NCBI GenBank assembly: GCA_030220185.1
Contig: JASPKZ010007297.1
Coordinates: 496,001-560,000, forward strand
Direction of reading: 5' to 3'
DNA: 64,000 nt
Source: Diploptera punctata
Taxonomy: Eukaryota; Arthropoda; Insecta; Blattodea; Blaberidae
The notes beneath the pieces were generated by a model that saw only the letters and a program-made list of their open reading frames with translations, was not told where the DNA came from and did no database searches. A program made the position numbers and the translations under genes. Shown here in pieces: positions 43,516-54,940 of this stretch. Every line of letters begins with the position of its first letter. Position 1 is the first letter of the stretch.

Positions 43516-43668
43516 TAAGTATTATTAAGTCCCATTTATAGTGTTCTGAATAGTAGCAGCCAGATGGCATGTGGATTGAAGGTTCATTGCCTCAGCCATG
43601 CCTGGATTGTATAAGAAAGAGAAAAATTTCCACTTAAATTAAGTTGCCTAAATAGCTCAGTGGTTTTA

Positions 43669-44235
43669 GGGTCGAATGTTTGAATGCATTAGACAGTAAA
43701 AGGCGTTCTCTGCTGATAAAGTTTTATTCAAACACATTTTTCTTACTCAGAAATCTATTCGCGCGGTAATAATTGTAAAGCTACCTGACAAGGTACCTTA
43801 AGATCGTAGCTCAAGATATAAACTTATGTGAAAATCCCGAAGGGAACCGATGGTAACCGATGTAGTTTGAAACTTATCCAAGATGTCGGACCTTGAAGAC
43901 TTCGATCATGTTTTCGGTATACGCGGAGAAGAGGAATTTGATAGAGTCTACCAAAGAATTCAACTGGAAGAACAGGAGAATCGGCGTAATATTGCGCGTC
44001 GCAGACGTGTTTGTATACGGTATTATTTGCGGGATGCAAGCATAAATGCATTCCTCTATAGCAGACGAAAATAACGGAAGTGGTTTTATCGCTGAGAATT
44101 CTGGGTAATTCATTGCCAATATTACGAAAACGTCAACATTCATGCATGACCAGTTAAGGCGGCCGTTAATTCGATCTCAGCTCACCAGTGATTGGAAGTA
44201 ATTTGAGTAGAGAGTAATGTACATGCATACGACCC
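43669..44235 (+). mobile_element. PIF/Harbinger-like element, internally deleted
   Basis: TTA duplications at 43666-43668 and 44236-44238. Terminal repeats GGGTCGAATG and inverse of GGGTCGTATG. It interrupts a tRNA-like unit exactly (GTGGTT-TTA...TTA-GAGTGC). GC-richer than its surroundings. ORF at 43883-44074 (63 aa; FDRVYQRIQLEEQENRRNIA then RRRR) could be a transposase N-terminus, but no DDE domain is present. Confidence 0.75.
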
Positions 44236-44339
44236 TTAGAGTGCTGGTATAGAGAACCAAAGATCTTGGGTTCAAATCCCAGTTTAAGCGTAAATTCTTC
44301 TCTTCAAATATTACATATACTGTTAAACATAACATGCAA

Positions 44340-45300
44340 TGTCTTTGGTATATCATCATCATCTTAAGGCACTACAAGTTCAAAATTGAATGTTTCGGCC
44401 TTCTCAATAATCTTCCTCCAGACTCCTCTATCTTCTGCCAATTTCAGGTTTTCACCCTCATCTTCTTCAAATCCTCCCAAACATCATCCTGCCATCTCAT
44501 CTTAGGCCTACCAACAACTCTAGTTCCTGTAGACTTCCATTTATGTAGTTTAATTAATCTCTGTTGATCCATTCTTATCAGATGACAAAACCATCCAATC
44601 CTAAGTGATCTGATATCATTTATTATATTTTTATTTTTCATTATATCATTCATTCACTATTTCTTTTCATTTTCAAAGTTTGGTCTGGTCCTTTATTTGG
44701 ATCATAAATGTTTCTGAGTATCTTTCTTTCAAAAATTAACAATTTTTGTTTTAAAATACAATAGGAAGTAACATTAAGAGATTTGTTTAATAATTAAAAC
44801 ATTTTGTCCATTCTTACCTCTTAGAGTTGTTTTATAGAAGGTAAGAATGAACAGATAAAATGGTTTTAATTTTTTTATTATTTCTTTGAGAGTCCAAGTT
44901 TCACTTGCATAAGTTACTAATAGTCTTATTAGTGTTTTATATAATCTTAATTTGGCAGATTTAGATATTAGTTTACTTTTAGATAATGTTAAATGTGCAT
45001 TATACACCTTATTTCCATTTACAATTCTTTGCTTAACTTCTTCCAGTGTACTGTGTCCATTCACTATTGTACCCAAATACTTAAATGCTAATTTAATTTG
45101 ACTTATCTATTTGTAGATCATCTGTATATTTCTATTGAAGTTACTACATTTTAGGTATTTTGTTTTATTTGTATTTATTATCAATCCAAATTGCATAGAT
45201 TTTCTTTAAGTTTTATGAAAGTTTCTGTTATTGCTTATTTTGTTCTTGCTGTAATCATTATATTGTATGCATATGCTATACATTGTTTAATTGTAATATA
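44340..45300 (-). mobile_element. LINE C-terminal fragment split by a small PLE
   Basis: Minus: RLIGW-like SLRIGWFCHLIRMDQQRLIK and GTRVVGRPKMRWQDDVWEDL (44444-44653). Upstream, KLRLYKTLIRLLVTYASETW (about 44880-45000) and VNGHSTLEEVKQRIVNGNKV (45000-45076). The PLE at 44760-44872 lies between. Confidence 0.8.
44760..44872. mobile_element. Minimal PLE-type palindrome in a LINE
   Basis: Left tail AGGAAGTAACATTAAGAGAT, arms AAAACATTTTGTCCATTCTT and GAATGAACAGATAAAATGGT around a CTTAGAGTTG centre. Too short to keep a ribozyme. TSD not resolved. Confidence 0.6.
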
Positions 45301-45309
45301 AGTCATTAA

Positions 45310-46003
45310 CATATTAAGAAAATTTAATTGATCAACTGAAGTAAAATTGCCTCTTCCTGTTTGTAATGAGAGATATCTCTACAAATTAACTTCTTTGACA
45401 AGAATATTGATTCAACAATATACGATCGATATGGTACAGCACGAAATACCAAAAGAAAACAACTTCAAAAATTACAAATAAGAAAAGGTTAGTTTTCTGT
45501 TGCTCTAAAAATTTATTAAATGTTTTATAATGAATATGCATTATTGTTAATAGTTATTTCTTGTATAATGATCTGTTATTGATTTTCCCAAGCCCAATAA
45601 GATTTAACAATAAAGACATGCTATTTGTAACTATACATCCGGCTTAGAAATCACCTGGAAGTAAGATCAGAATACATAACCTCACATTTGGTAAATATTA
45701 AACATTATAATTATTTTTAGCTTCTGATGTTGCATTATTCGCTAAATAGTCACTCCAAATCCAATGTGAGGTTGAATTTTTCATTAAATAAAATCACTCA
45801 TGACTTTGTTGCTCGTGATTTTTTCAGATTACTGTTGATAATTATTAAAATGTGAGAGAATATAATTAATAATATACATATGTCACTAACATCGATAATA
45901 AATTGAAAATTGTCCGCAAACTGACATTTTAAAGTTCTAATTTTAGTGTCATATTCATACCAATGATCAAAGGAACAATATACACTGGACTGAATTAACA
46001 TAC
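45310..46003. other. Intergenic, nothing recognised
   Basis: AT-rich. TATATCCGGC-like and other unique sequence; no element recognised. Confidence 0.4.
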
Positions 46004-46015
46004 ATACAATTATCA

Positions 46016-46488
46016 TAATGTTATTTTTTAAATTAACATTTTCCAGAATTGGACTTAGTTTTATTTTAGAGATAAAAATTCTGATGAAAGATAATTGTGT
46101 AAATGGAAAGAATTGTTGACGTTCGCATTGGAGTTCGGATGGTGTAATCGGTATCATACTGATGCGCAGAGTCAGAGATCCAGGGTTGAATCCTGGTCCA
46201 AGCATTAATTTTTGTTTCTAAAATAAAACTAAGTCCAATTCTGGAAAATGTTAATATAAAAAATAACATCAAAATATGAAGCTTTACCGCTTAAAAGTAA
46301 TGTATAAATTCTCAATAAAAATACTTTGAGTAGAAGTTATCAGATGGCATTTTAGCGACTGCTACCGCCTTCTGATGAAAGAATTGTTGACGTTCAGATG
46401 GTGTAATTGGTATTATACTGACGCACAGAGTGAGAGATCCGGGGTTTGAATCCAGGTCCAAGTGTTAACTTTTCTTTCTAAAATAAAA
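46016..46488. mobile_element. Third-family tRNA-like element, tandem plus inverted
   Basis: TSD ATACAATTATCA (46004-46015, 46489-46500). Starts with a short inverted piece with extended end (ATTAACATTTTCCAGAATTG), then two direct units with tRNA-like sequences near 46134-46205 and 46397-46465 (TGGTGTAAT.GGTAT.ATACTG, then GGTTGAATCCTGG and GGTTTGAATCCAGG). The right end stops at TTTCTAAAATAAAA. Unit length about 263. Confidence 0.78.
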
Positions 46489-46500
46489 ATACAATTATCA

Positions 46501-47268
46501 ACTTATGATTAATAAAAATATTTGATTTTATCTCTCCTGTCTCCCCTGGAATTTTTAGTATTGAATTTTGTTATACATGCTTATGACACAAGCAAATTCT
46601 GAAGAATGGATCATGTCATGAAATACTGCAATACATTTTTTCCTCTTATGACATGAAGCCAAGATTATGTTAACCATATACATGTCTTTAAAAAAAAGGA
46701 TAATTTTCAAAGTTTTTTAAAAGTAAAATATATATATTATTATTTTGATATTCTGTTGTGTCTATTACAAATACATTGAAGGTTTTAATTCCATTTAGTA
46801 AAGTCTAAATTATAGATTTAATTTAATTACTTTATTTAGATGCTCTTTAAATTATTTTATATTAAGTTATTGAAAATATTTAAATTTGTATTCTACAAAA
46901 TCTTATTTTTTGTAAGACTGTGTACTAATATGGAAAGAGTAATGTGTCATTTTTATTGTTAGGAATTTTATTTTGAAATAAAATAGATAATTGAGACATT
47001 ATATCAAAGATAATAAACTACAAAACTAAAAATTTTTATATGGAAAAAAAAAGGTTTGAGTTGAAATTGTCAACTTCCAGATACAATATGGCATTACTGA
47101 TGGATTTAAGCAACCAGGTACCGTAATGTTTTATGGGGTTCTAACTAAACTTATTTATCCATTTATACCAGATATCATGAGACTAGAGAATACTCTGATT
47201 GATAAGCCAGATGTTTCTGGATAAGAGAGAATGTCAGACTTCACATACCAGTGACAGTAATAGCCATA
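46501..47268. other. Intergenic, nothing recognised
   Basis: AT-rich, no recognised feature. Confidence 0.4.
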
Positions 47269-47393
47269 ATCTAGAGCATCGTTTCCCAATCTGGGGTTCA
47301 CAAAATATTTTGAGGGGCTCGCCAAAACTTTTCCGTAATGGCAGGTTTCGAGGTTAGGTCTATTATTGTTTCCTTCATTTCTGCAACATTATA

Positions 47394-47438
47394 ATAATAA
47401 TAATAATAATAATTATTATTATTATTATTTATATATAT
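47394..47438. repeat. (TAA)n/(TTA)n microsatellite
   Basis: Simple repeat that served as target or tail of the RTE-like LINE inside the hAT. The same string recurs at 49841-49863. Confidence 0.8.
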
Positions 47439-47457
47439 ACTTACTTACTCACTGGCA

Positions 47458-48456
47458 CTATCGAACCCGTAGGTTCATGGCCGCACGGACATAAGCTCTC
47501 CATACATCCCTATCCTGAGCTAATGCTTTCCAATCATTCCCTGTATAATCTACTTCCCTCAAATCATAGTTAATGTTGTTCTCCCACCTCATTTTTGGTC
47601 TACCAACTGGGCGTTTTCCTTCTGGCTTTCCTACAAGAAGTTTCCATGCACGTCTTTCATTCCCCGTACGCGCAACATGTCCTGCCCATCGCAGTCTACG
47701 GGACTTAACTGTTCTTATTATATCTGGCTTCCTATAAAGACCATGTAGTTCATTGTTATGTAGTCTTCTCCATTCACCTGTCTGTTCATCTCTCTTTGGT
47801 CCAAAAATTTTCCTAACAACTTTATTCTCAAATACTCGTAATCTCCTTTCCTCCCTTAAAGTAAGAGTCCATGTTTCGCACCCATATAATATAACTGGTA
47901 GAACAATAGTTTTATATATTTTCAGCTTAACGTTTTTTGAAAGGAATTGGGACATCAAAAGTCTCTGCAATGCATAATAGCATGCATTTCCAGAATTGAG
48001 CCTATGTTTAATTTCTTTGTGCATCTCATTCCTATTTGTGATTATTGTTCCTAGGTATTTGAATTCAGCCAATTCCTCAAAATTTCCCTCATTTGTCATT
48101 AGCTGTCTATTTCCATTATATAATGTATTTCTACGTGTGACTATATATTTAATTTTACTGATATTTACTTCCAGTCCTAATTTCTTAGTGTTACTCAATA
48201 GTGTGTGCGTGTTGGCCTTTAGTATCTCCTCGCTATCGGCCAGTAGTACTACATCATCAGCATAAACTAACAGCTTATTAATACCACTGAGTTGTAAGCC
48301 TTCCTCATTCTCCAAAGATTTAATGGCATGCTCTAGTACAAAATTAAATAGTAGAGGAGATAGTGCATCTCCTTGCTTTAACCCATTCTGGATTTCAAAA
48401 GTGTCTGAAAACTGTTTGCCTACACGCACCCTACTCGTTGAGCCATTTAGACACAT
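47458..48456 (-). pseudogene. LINE reverse transcriptase, C-terminal half
   Basis: 332 codons. QGDALSPLLF motif, catalytic YADD at roughly residues 65-68, and the C-terminal YGCETWTL...RRLRWAGHVART...GRPKMRW tail. The longest intact coding stretch of any element in the window. Confidence 0.9.
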
Positions 48457-48596
48457 TCGTATAAGTCTAACTAACTTTTTAGGAATTCCAAACTCCAGCA
48501 GGATACTATATAACTTCTCCCTCTTAATTGAATCATATGCTTTTTTGAAGTCTACATATAGTTGATGTACAGTACCATTATATTCCCATTTCTTTT

Positions 48597-49112
48597 CTAA
48601 ATCTGTCTTATACTAAAAATCTGATCTGTTGTAGACCTGTTTCTTCTAAATGCACATTGATGATCTCCTAGAATGTCATCAATATAGGGAGCAAGTCTGC
48701 TTACTAATATATTTGTTAGAATTTTGTACGAAGTTGAAAGTAATGAGATGCCCCTATAGTTGTTGCAATCAGTTTTATCTCCTTTCTTATAAATTGGTAC
48801 GATAATTGATTCCTTCCATTCATCTGGAAGAGCTTCTTTTTCCCAAATCATACTAAGCAACCAGCGTATCTTGTCCATCAATTTTTCTCCCCCTGATTTT
48901 ATCAGTTCTGCTGGGATCTCATCTGAGCCTAATGCTTTATACATCTTCAATTTTTCAATTGCCATTTCAACCTCTAATGCACTTGGCTCTGCGACTAGCA
49001 TTTCTGCTGTCTGTAACTTATCCTCCTCAATGTCCTGTTCTGTATGTACATTTAATAGCTGATTAAAATAACTTTTCCATCTATTTAATATACTCTTGGA
49101 ATCTGCAATCAT
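48597..49112 (-). pseudogene. LINE reverse transcriptase, N-terminal half
   Basis: 171 codons: FNQLLNVHTEQDIEEDKLQT linker, then RT motifs in IVPIYKKGDKTDCNNYRGIS and HQCAFRRNRSTTDQIF. Separated from the C-terminal half by a frameshift near 48560-48600. Confidence 0.88.
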
Positions 49113-50260
49113 ATCCCCATTTTCATTCCGAATTATGTTTGTTCTAGCCTGAACCCTTTCTTCTCTATACTAATTCCCTGATATAATTCTCTAATGTTCC
49201 TATTTTTTGCATTCATTTCAAGATCATTAATCTTCTCTCTCAAATATTCCCTCTTTTTTACTCTTTAGTAACTTGGTGGTTTCCCGTCTAACACTACCCA
49301 ATTGCTCTAAATTTACCTCATTTGGCTCGTGTAACCATTTAATTTTTGCTAGCTTTCTTTTCTTTACAATGTCGGCACATTCCTCATCAAACCATTTCTT
49401 GTTTTGCCTCTTTTTTAAACAACCAATGCTTTCTGATGCTGACATTTAATAGTATCTCTTATAGCCTCCCATTCTTTATTTATATCAGTTTCTTCTTTCG
49501 TTTGCCACATTGTCATCTGAAGATTCCAGTACTTCAAATCTATTAGCAATTTTGATTTGGTATTCTTGCCGCATTTCATCATTTTTCAAGTTTTTTTAAT
49601 TCATATTTTACAGAATCATCTTTAGCGTTTGTTCCTCTCATAAGCGATAGCCATTGTCTGATTTTCACCCTGACCAGATGATGATCTGAATTGCAGTCTG
49701 TCCCTCTAACTGATCTAACATCAATGATGCTACTGTGCCAGTGTTTATCCACTAATACATGATCTATCTGGTTCCGAGTTTCTCCATCTGGGGACGTCCA
49801 GGTGTATTTATGAATATCCTTATGCTGAAATGTTGTGCTCTTATTATTATTATTTATATATATTTTTTTATTATTATTGCTTTAAAATTAAATTAACCCT
49901 ATAATGCCCCTTGTTACATATGTGTAGCATCGGAAACTTATCACATTATTTCCACAATAAATTAATATTTACTGCGAATGCCTAATTCTACAGTTATGTA
50001 ACAACGTTAGGAATGCATTTGATTTCGCTTCAACTAGGCCTACACGTTGTGTAACTTTAACTTTTAAGCCGTAACTAGAGTAACTTTAGGTTTTAACCAT
50101 TAAGGGTTAAGTTAATTTAAGGTTATTAAAACTTTTGCTTGGAATTAAATTTAATGCATGTCTACTGTTTGTATATTTAAAAGTCAGTGGTTCACCCAAA
50201 CTCAGATCGTTGTGGAAGGGGTTTGCGAGTCGAAAAAGGTTGGGAACCGCTGATCTAGAA

Positions 50261-50753
50261 TATTGCAATATGGTCATTCTAGTTAAAGTGACCATAAATA
50301 ACAATTAAAATTCTAAAAAAATGGTCATTGTAGGTGGGAACATGAGAATAAATTAATATTTTGATGCCATATCTAATTTTTTAATCTTAGTATTGAGGAA
50401 ATTATAACCATTAAATCACAAATTCCAGTAACAAGACATAGCTATTATGGTGTACTTTTTTAAATAAGTTTTGTAGACAGTTATAAACTAAACTTTTGGA
50501 ACTATAGGACAATTTTAAAAAGAGTTGTTTCTGACAATATCTGCCACTTCTCTTAATTTAGAAAGAAATATAATTATAATAACAGAAGAAAAAACTGGAA
50601 ATAAGCACAGTTCCTTTTTATGAGGTTTGATCTGAAACTACTGGTAGCTATGCCGAATTACATAGCAGATTGAATGCAATGAAAATAAATGTTAAGACTA
50701 AGGAAACATAACTATTTGATATATCTCCACATATTACAATACTGTCAGTGTGC
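50261..50753. other. Intergenic, nothing recognised
   Basis: AT-rich, no recognised element. Confidence 0.4.
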
Positions 50754-50811
50754 TATCTAATTCTTTAACAATTAAATTAATATTTTTATTACCTCATCTT
50801 ATATCCTTTTT

Positions 50812-50857
50812 CTTCTAGACTGCAGTTTCGGAGCTAAATCTCCATCGTCAGTAGCCT
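50812..50857 (-). ncRNA. Family J hammerhead ribozyme candidate, complete core
   Basis: Minus: stem I CTA/TAG, CTGACGA (50845-50851), stem II GGAG/CTCC around ATTTAG, GAAAC (50825-50829), TGCA loop, GTC (50818-50820), cleavage predicted between 50818 and 50817. All invariant positions fit. Confidence 0.75.
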
Positions 50858-51604
50858 CTCGTCTACTGGTGTTATGTCGTTTCTTGGCGGTTTTCTTCTT
50901 CCTCCTATCGGTGGACTGATGAACCTCTGGATCAAATCAAAATTTGCAGGAGTTTCAAAATTCATGAGTCTTTCTTCCTTGTTTTTTTTTTTTGGATGTG
51001 GATTTTTTCCCAAACCATGAGTTCTTTCTGTTTATCTGTGTGCTTGATTAGGCTAGCTTTTGTATCAAATGTTTTTCAGATCAAGTATGGGCTGCTACAG
51101 CTGACTTGTCCACTTCATCCTTTTTGACATTTCTAAGATGTTCTTTCAATCTTGTTTTTAAATTTCTTTTTGTTTTTCCTATATAGATTTTGTCACAATC
51201 CTTGCAGTTGATCTGATATATTCAATTGTGCACAATCCTTGCATTTGATCTGATATATTGAATATATCAGATCAAATGCAAGGATTGTGACAAAATCTAT
51301 ATAGGAAAAACAGAATTGAAAAAAACATCTTAGAAATGTCAAAAAGGGTGAAGTGGACAAGTCAGCTGTAGCAGCCCATGCTTGGTCTGAAAACATTTGA
51401 TACAAAAGCTAGCCTAAATCAAACACACAGATAAACAGAAAGAACTCATGGTTTGGGAAAAAATCCACATCCAAAGAAAAAAACAAGAAAGAAAAACTAT
51501 GAATTTCGAAACTCGCATAAATTTTGACTTGATCCAGAAGTTCATTGGTCTACCAATAGAAGGAAGAAGAAAATCACCAAGAAACGACAACACCGATCGA
51601 CGAG

Positions 51605-51650
51605 AGTTAACTGATGATTGAGATATAGCTCCGAAACTGCAGTCTAGAAG
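51605..51650 (+). ncRNA. Family J hammerhead ribozyme candidate, consensus CTGATGA
   Basis: CTGATGA (51611-51617), stem II GAG/CTC around ATATAG, GAAAC (51633-51637), TGCA loop, GTC (51642-51644), TAG. Core perfect; stem I has only one sure pair in this copy. Confidence 0.68.
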
Positions 51651-51754
51651 AAAAAGGATATGAGGTGAGGTAATAAAAATATTAATTTAATTCTTAAATT
51701 AAACCTCATAGTGTTTTTTTTTCCCCCTGTGAAAGTTAAATATCTAATTCTTTA

Positions 51755-52489
51755 CATAAATGTTTTCTATGTTATGCAGTACAGGCCTCAGCCAGGGGAG
51801 TTTTGTTCCGTTAGAATGTTTCATATTAGCTCCTGGTGATGTATATTCCCCTATTTTCATTATTTCCCTAAACATAATCAGAATTTAACTTCAAACAATC
51901 TATTTAATAACAGCATCAGTAATATGGAAATATATGAAATAACATGAAAAATACATCCACTTTTATATTAATCTCTATAATGTTAAAGTAAGGAAATTAA
52001 CATGAATCCAAATTATATAGTAGTACTGTATTTTAAGGTAATCAATATATAAGTGAGTCATTCACACTTACCTAAATTTAATTTATGAAGAAATAAAACT
52101 TAATGTTAGTTTTTGTGGTAAAGTTTTAAATTTCAATAAATAAATCAAGACTAGACTTTCTAGTTTGATGTTTGTAATGAATAAATTTTGTTAATTGAAA
52201 TAAAAAATGTTGTCATGAGTTAATTGTAATATACAGAATTAATCTTTGTAAATAATTGCCTCATATTTTTACAAGTTAATTGATGTGTTTTGAAAATTTA
52301 TGGTAAATTTAATTTTTGCGTAAGTATTGACAAAAGTTAAATCTCTGAGAGCAGATTACATAAGTAATTACATTGTAAATCTATATTTGACAATTTTTAA
52401 ACTAATAGCATGAAAAAAAAAAAGATTAAATATGAATTTTATTTATCATATATTTACTACTGTATATTACTTCACATATATCATGTGAT
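51755..52489. other. Intergenic, nothing recognised
   Basis: AT-rich, no recognised element. Confidence 0.4.
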
Positions 52490-52500
52490 ATTATCTATAT

Positions 52501-52710
52501 AAGATAAATTAAAATGTTTCATACCTCTCCTCATAATTAATCTTCTAAGTAGATTAATTATGAGATCAGTTGGCATAAGTGTATTGAGGATGGGGTAGCC
52601 AAGACCCTGAAATCGCAATCTACTTAGAAGATTAATTATGAGGAGAGGTATGAAACATTTTAATTTATATTAAATTAAACCTCATAGTGATTTATTCCTA
52701 TAAAAGTTCA
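52501..52710. mobile_element. Family B mini-palindrome
   Basis: Partial TSD ATTATCTAT (52490-52498 and 52711-52719, with a few further near-matches). Left arm AAATTAAAATGTTTCATACC...AAGTAGAT, right arm the inverse. Right extension AAATTAAACCTCATAGTGAT. Left arm cut before the ribozyme core. Confidence 0.78.
52580..52628 (+). ncRNA. Family B hammerhead-like motif
   Basis: TTGAGGA (52584-52590; C3 is T), stem II GGG/CCC, GAAA (52609-52612), TCGCAAT stem III, ATC. Degenerate relative to 39570-39620. Confidence 0.45.
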
Positions 52711-52719
52711 ATTATCTAT

Positions 52720-53324
52720 GTAGTTTGAAGGTTCATTAACTCATTCACCTCGGAAGATAAGGTCTACTTGTGTATATTTCAGTGACTTTCAACTCAGGAG
52801 AGAGCTTGAATTGCTTAGTGTCAGTTTTGGTATATTTTCCAGTGTTTTCTATATACTATATCTTGATAGAATATAAAATGTGTTCTGTTACACACACCAG
52901 TAGATACCAAACTTAATGTTGACTTTTGTCTTCACACCATTGTTTAACATCTTGAGCTAGAATGTTTTGTTAATATTTAAGCATTAGAGGAATTTGGCAC
53001 ATCTTTCATGGTTTTGTTACATTCTGTATCATTACTTTTTTTTTCCCCCACTTTCATTGTCTAAAAATAAATACCGTAATAATAATTGCCTATCATGATA
53101 ATATGTTAGCAGTTTCTGAAAAGCAAAGGGTGTTTAACACACTGTAGTGAATAGATTTAGAAAGTGATGATAAAGTGTGAATGATTGTCACTAACAACTT
53201 GTTTGGAATTACACATCAAATGTAAACTTTCATACAAAGTTAAGCTCTTTGCTGAGGCCTTGTATTACATAGATAATAATACAAGTATGATTGTCCTATT
53301 AATCTTTTTTCATATGTTATTATT
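52720..53324. other. Intergenic, nothing recognised
   Basis: AT-rich, no recognised element. Confidence 0.4.
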
Positions 53325-53431
53325 TTCAAGTATATTTAATTAATGTTGGGAAGTAAACATTATGAGGTATAATCATTAAAAATCATCGGAGAACATATTG
53401 TTTAAATAACTCACCTCATAGGATTCATGCT

Positions 53432-53480
53432 TCCATGATATCGCGATTTCAAACATAATCATGTTCATCGTCAGCCATAA
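53432..53480 (-). ncRNA. Family L hammerhead ribozyme candidate
   Basis: Minus: stem I TATGG/TCATGG, CTGACGA (53468-53474), stem II GAACAT/ATGTTT, GAAA (53447-53450), CGCG-closed stem III, ATA triplet (53439-53441). Complete core. Confidence 0.72.
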
Positions 53481-53753
53481 CTCCGACTGTTGAAATTCTT
53501 CGGCCGTCAACTATTCTATTGTCGCCATCTTCAGTGCTGCTATCTATGGTTGAATTTATGAACTTCGAAATCAATGTAATTTCGTTAGGGATATCAAAAT
53601 TCATTGATATATTTTTGTTTTTCTGAATGTATATTTTTTCCCATACTGTCAATTCCAAAGGTTTCTCTACTTATGATGTTTTTATTATTAATTTAACATT
53701 TCTCAATGAAAGATAAATTAAATTTGAAGAGAAAAATTTTTTTTTTTTTTTTC

Positions 53754-53826
53754 GCCTAGACCGGGACTCGAACCCGGGACCCTTGGCTTTCCGGGCCAAG
53801 TGCTCTACCAACTGAGCTACCGAGGC
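53754..53826 (-). tRNA. tRNA-like cloverleaf, array unit 1
   Basis: Same sequence as 36331-36403: GCCTCGG acceptor, D and T arms intact, six-pair anticodon stem around CCGGAAA. Downstream poly-A on its strand at 53737-53752. Confidence 0.7.
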
Positions 53827-54055
53827 GAGTTATGATCTAGACGCAAATTTTTCTCTTATATACGTTGTAATTCCCTATCGCCAAATGCTTTTGAAACCAT
53901 TGTTTCTATCTTTGCAAATGGCGGCTTCTTAGTTAAGAAGACATTATTGGAAATTTAACATTACTTTAAAAGCCAGTAAGGCCTCTAATGATGTTTTTAT
54001 TATTATTTAACATTTCTCAATGAAAGATAAATTAAATTTGAAGAGAAAAATTTTC

Positions 54056-54128
54056 GCCTAGACCGGGACTCGAACCCGGGACCCTTGGCTTTCCGGGCCA
54101 AGTGCTCTACCAACTGAGCTACCGAGGC
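54056..54128 (-). tRNA. tRNA-like cloverleaf, array unit 2
   Basis: Identical to unit 1, 302 bases away. Flanked by AAAATTTTTCTCTTC-type inverted boxes. Confidence 0.7.
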
Positions 54129-54563
54129 GAGTTACGATCTAGACGCAAATTTTTCTCTTATATACGTTGTAATTCCCTATCGCCAAATGCTTTTGAAACC
54201 ATTGTTTCTATCTTTGCAAATGGCGGCTTCTTAGTTAAGAAGACATTTATTGGAAATTTAACATTACTTTAAAAGCCAGTAAGGCCTCTAATGATGTTTT
54301 TATTATTAATTTAACATTTCTCAATGAAAGATAAATTAATTTTTCTCTTCAAATTTAATTTATCTTTCATTGAGAAATGTTAAATTAATAATAAAAACAT
54401 CATTAGAGGCCTTACTGGCTTTTAAAGTATGTTAAATTTCCAATAAATGTCTTCTTAACTAAGAAGCCGCCATTTGCAAAGATAGAAACAATGGTTTCAA
54501 AAGCATTTGGCGATAGGGAATTACAACGTATATAGAGAAAAATTTGCGTCTAGATCGTAACTC

Positions 54564-54636
54564 GCCTCGGTAGCTCAGTTGGTAGAGCACTTGGCCCGGA
54601 AAGCCAAGGGTCCCGGGTTCGAGTCCCGGTCTAGGC
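54564..54636 (+). tRNA. tRNA-like cloverleaf, array unit 3
   Basis: Identical cloverleaf in the opposite orientation, in the right half of the mirror array. Confidence 0.7.
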
Positions 54637-54867
54637 GAAAATTTTTCTCTTCAAATTTAATTTATCTTTCATTGAGAAATGTTAAATTAATAATAAAAAC
54701 ATCATTAGAGGCCTTACTGGCTTTTAAAGTAATGTTAAATTTCCAATAAATGTCTTCTTAACTAAGAAGCCGCCATTTGCAAAGATAGAAACAATGGTTT
54801 CAAAAGCATTTGGCGATAGGGAATTACAACGTATATAAGAGAAAAATTTGCGTCTAGATCGTAACTC

Positions 54868-54940
54868 GCCTCGGTAGCTCAGTTGGTAGAGCACTTGGCC
54901 CGGAAAGCCAAGGGTCCCGGGTTCGAGTCCCGGTCTAGGC
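54868..54940 (+). tRNA. tRNA-like cloverleaf, array unit 4
   Basis: Identical cloverleaf, 304 bases after unit 3. The array ends 23 bases downstream at the truncated 3' end. Confidence 0.7.

Larger units (their letters stand above)
40186..44320 (-). repeat. Eroded tRNA-like tandem repeat block, interrupted by later insertions
   Basis: Repeated decayed units with GAAGAGAAAAA(T/C), a B-box half such as GGGATTTAAACCCAAGGTCT, an A-box half CACTGAGCTATTTA, and a TTCAGAAGACTTTA(A)ATGG spacer: about 40186-40440, 41180-41400, 41440-41660, then inverted units at 42620-42775 and 43540-43690 + 44236-44310. Interrupted by a LINE (41890-42605), a family O PLE (42777-43515) and a Harbinger (43669-44235). 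Confidence 0.6.
47416..49863 (-). mobile_element. RTE-like LINE, 5'-truncated in the endonuclease
   Basis: Flanked by the same 23-base TA/TTA-rich string (47416-47438, 49841-49863). Minus, N to C: end of an EEP endonuclease (RNQIDHVLVDKHWHSSIIDV, SDHHLVRVKI, 49650-49800), a linker with FDEECADIV, then RT: YKKGDKTDCNNYRGISLLS, HQCAFRRNRSTTDQIFSIRQ, QGDALSPLLFNFVLEHAI, YADD in LLVYADDVVLLADS, then GCETWTL and GRPKMRWENN. Broken by frameshifts near 48560, 49140 and 49260. It ends near the (TA)n tail. Confidence 0.9.
47277..50252. mobile_element. hAT-like MITE interrupted by an RTE-like LINE
   Basis: 8-bp TSD ATCTAGAG/ATCTAGAA (47269-47276, 50253-50260). Ends CATCGTTTCCCAATCTGGGG and the inverse of CAGCGGTTCCCAACCTTTTT. 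The right portion includes GGGGTTTGCGAGTCG. Its own length without the LINE is about 560 bp and it has no transposase. Confidence 0.8.
50768..51740. mobile_element. Family J PLE palindrome
   Basis: TSD TATCTAATTCTTTA (50754-50767, 51741-51754). Arms about 50770-51240 and 51245-51690 centred at ATATATTGAATATAT. Both encode GIY-YIG remnants (YQIKCKDC near 51200, [12 protein letters not shown] in the right arm, WEKIHIQRK). Right extension AAATTAAACCTCATAGTG. Both arms keep a complete hammerhead core. Confidence 0.87.

Noticed and set aside
44340..45300. A host gene with an RGRP-type DNA-binding tail
   Set aside because: The GRPKMRW motif is the recurrent C-terminus of LINE proteins seen at eight or more places in the window.
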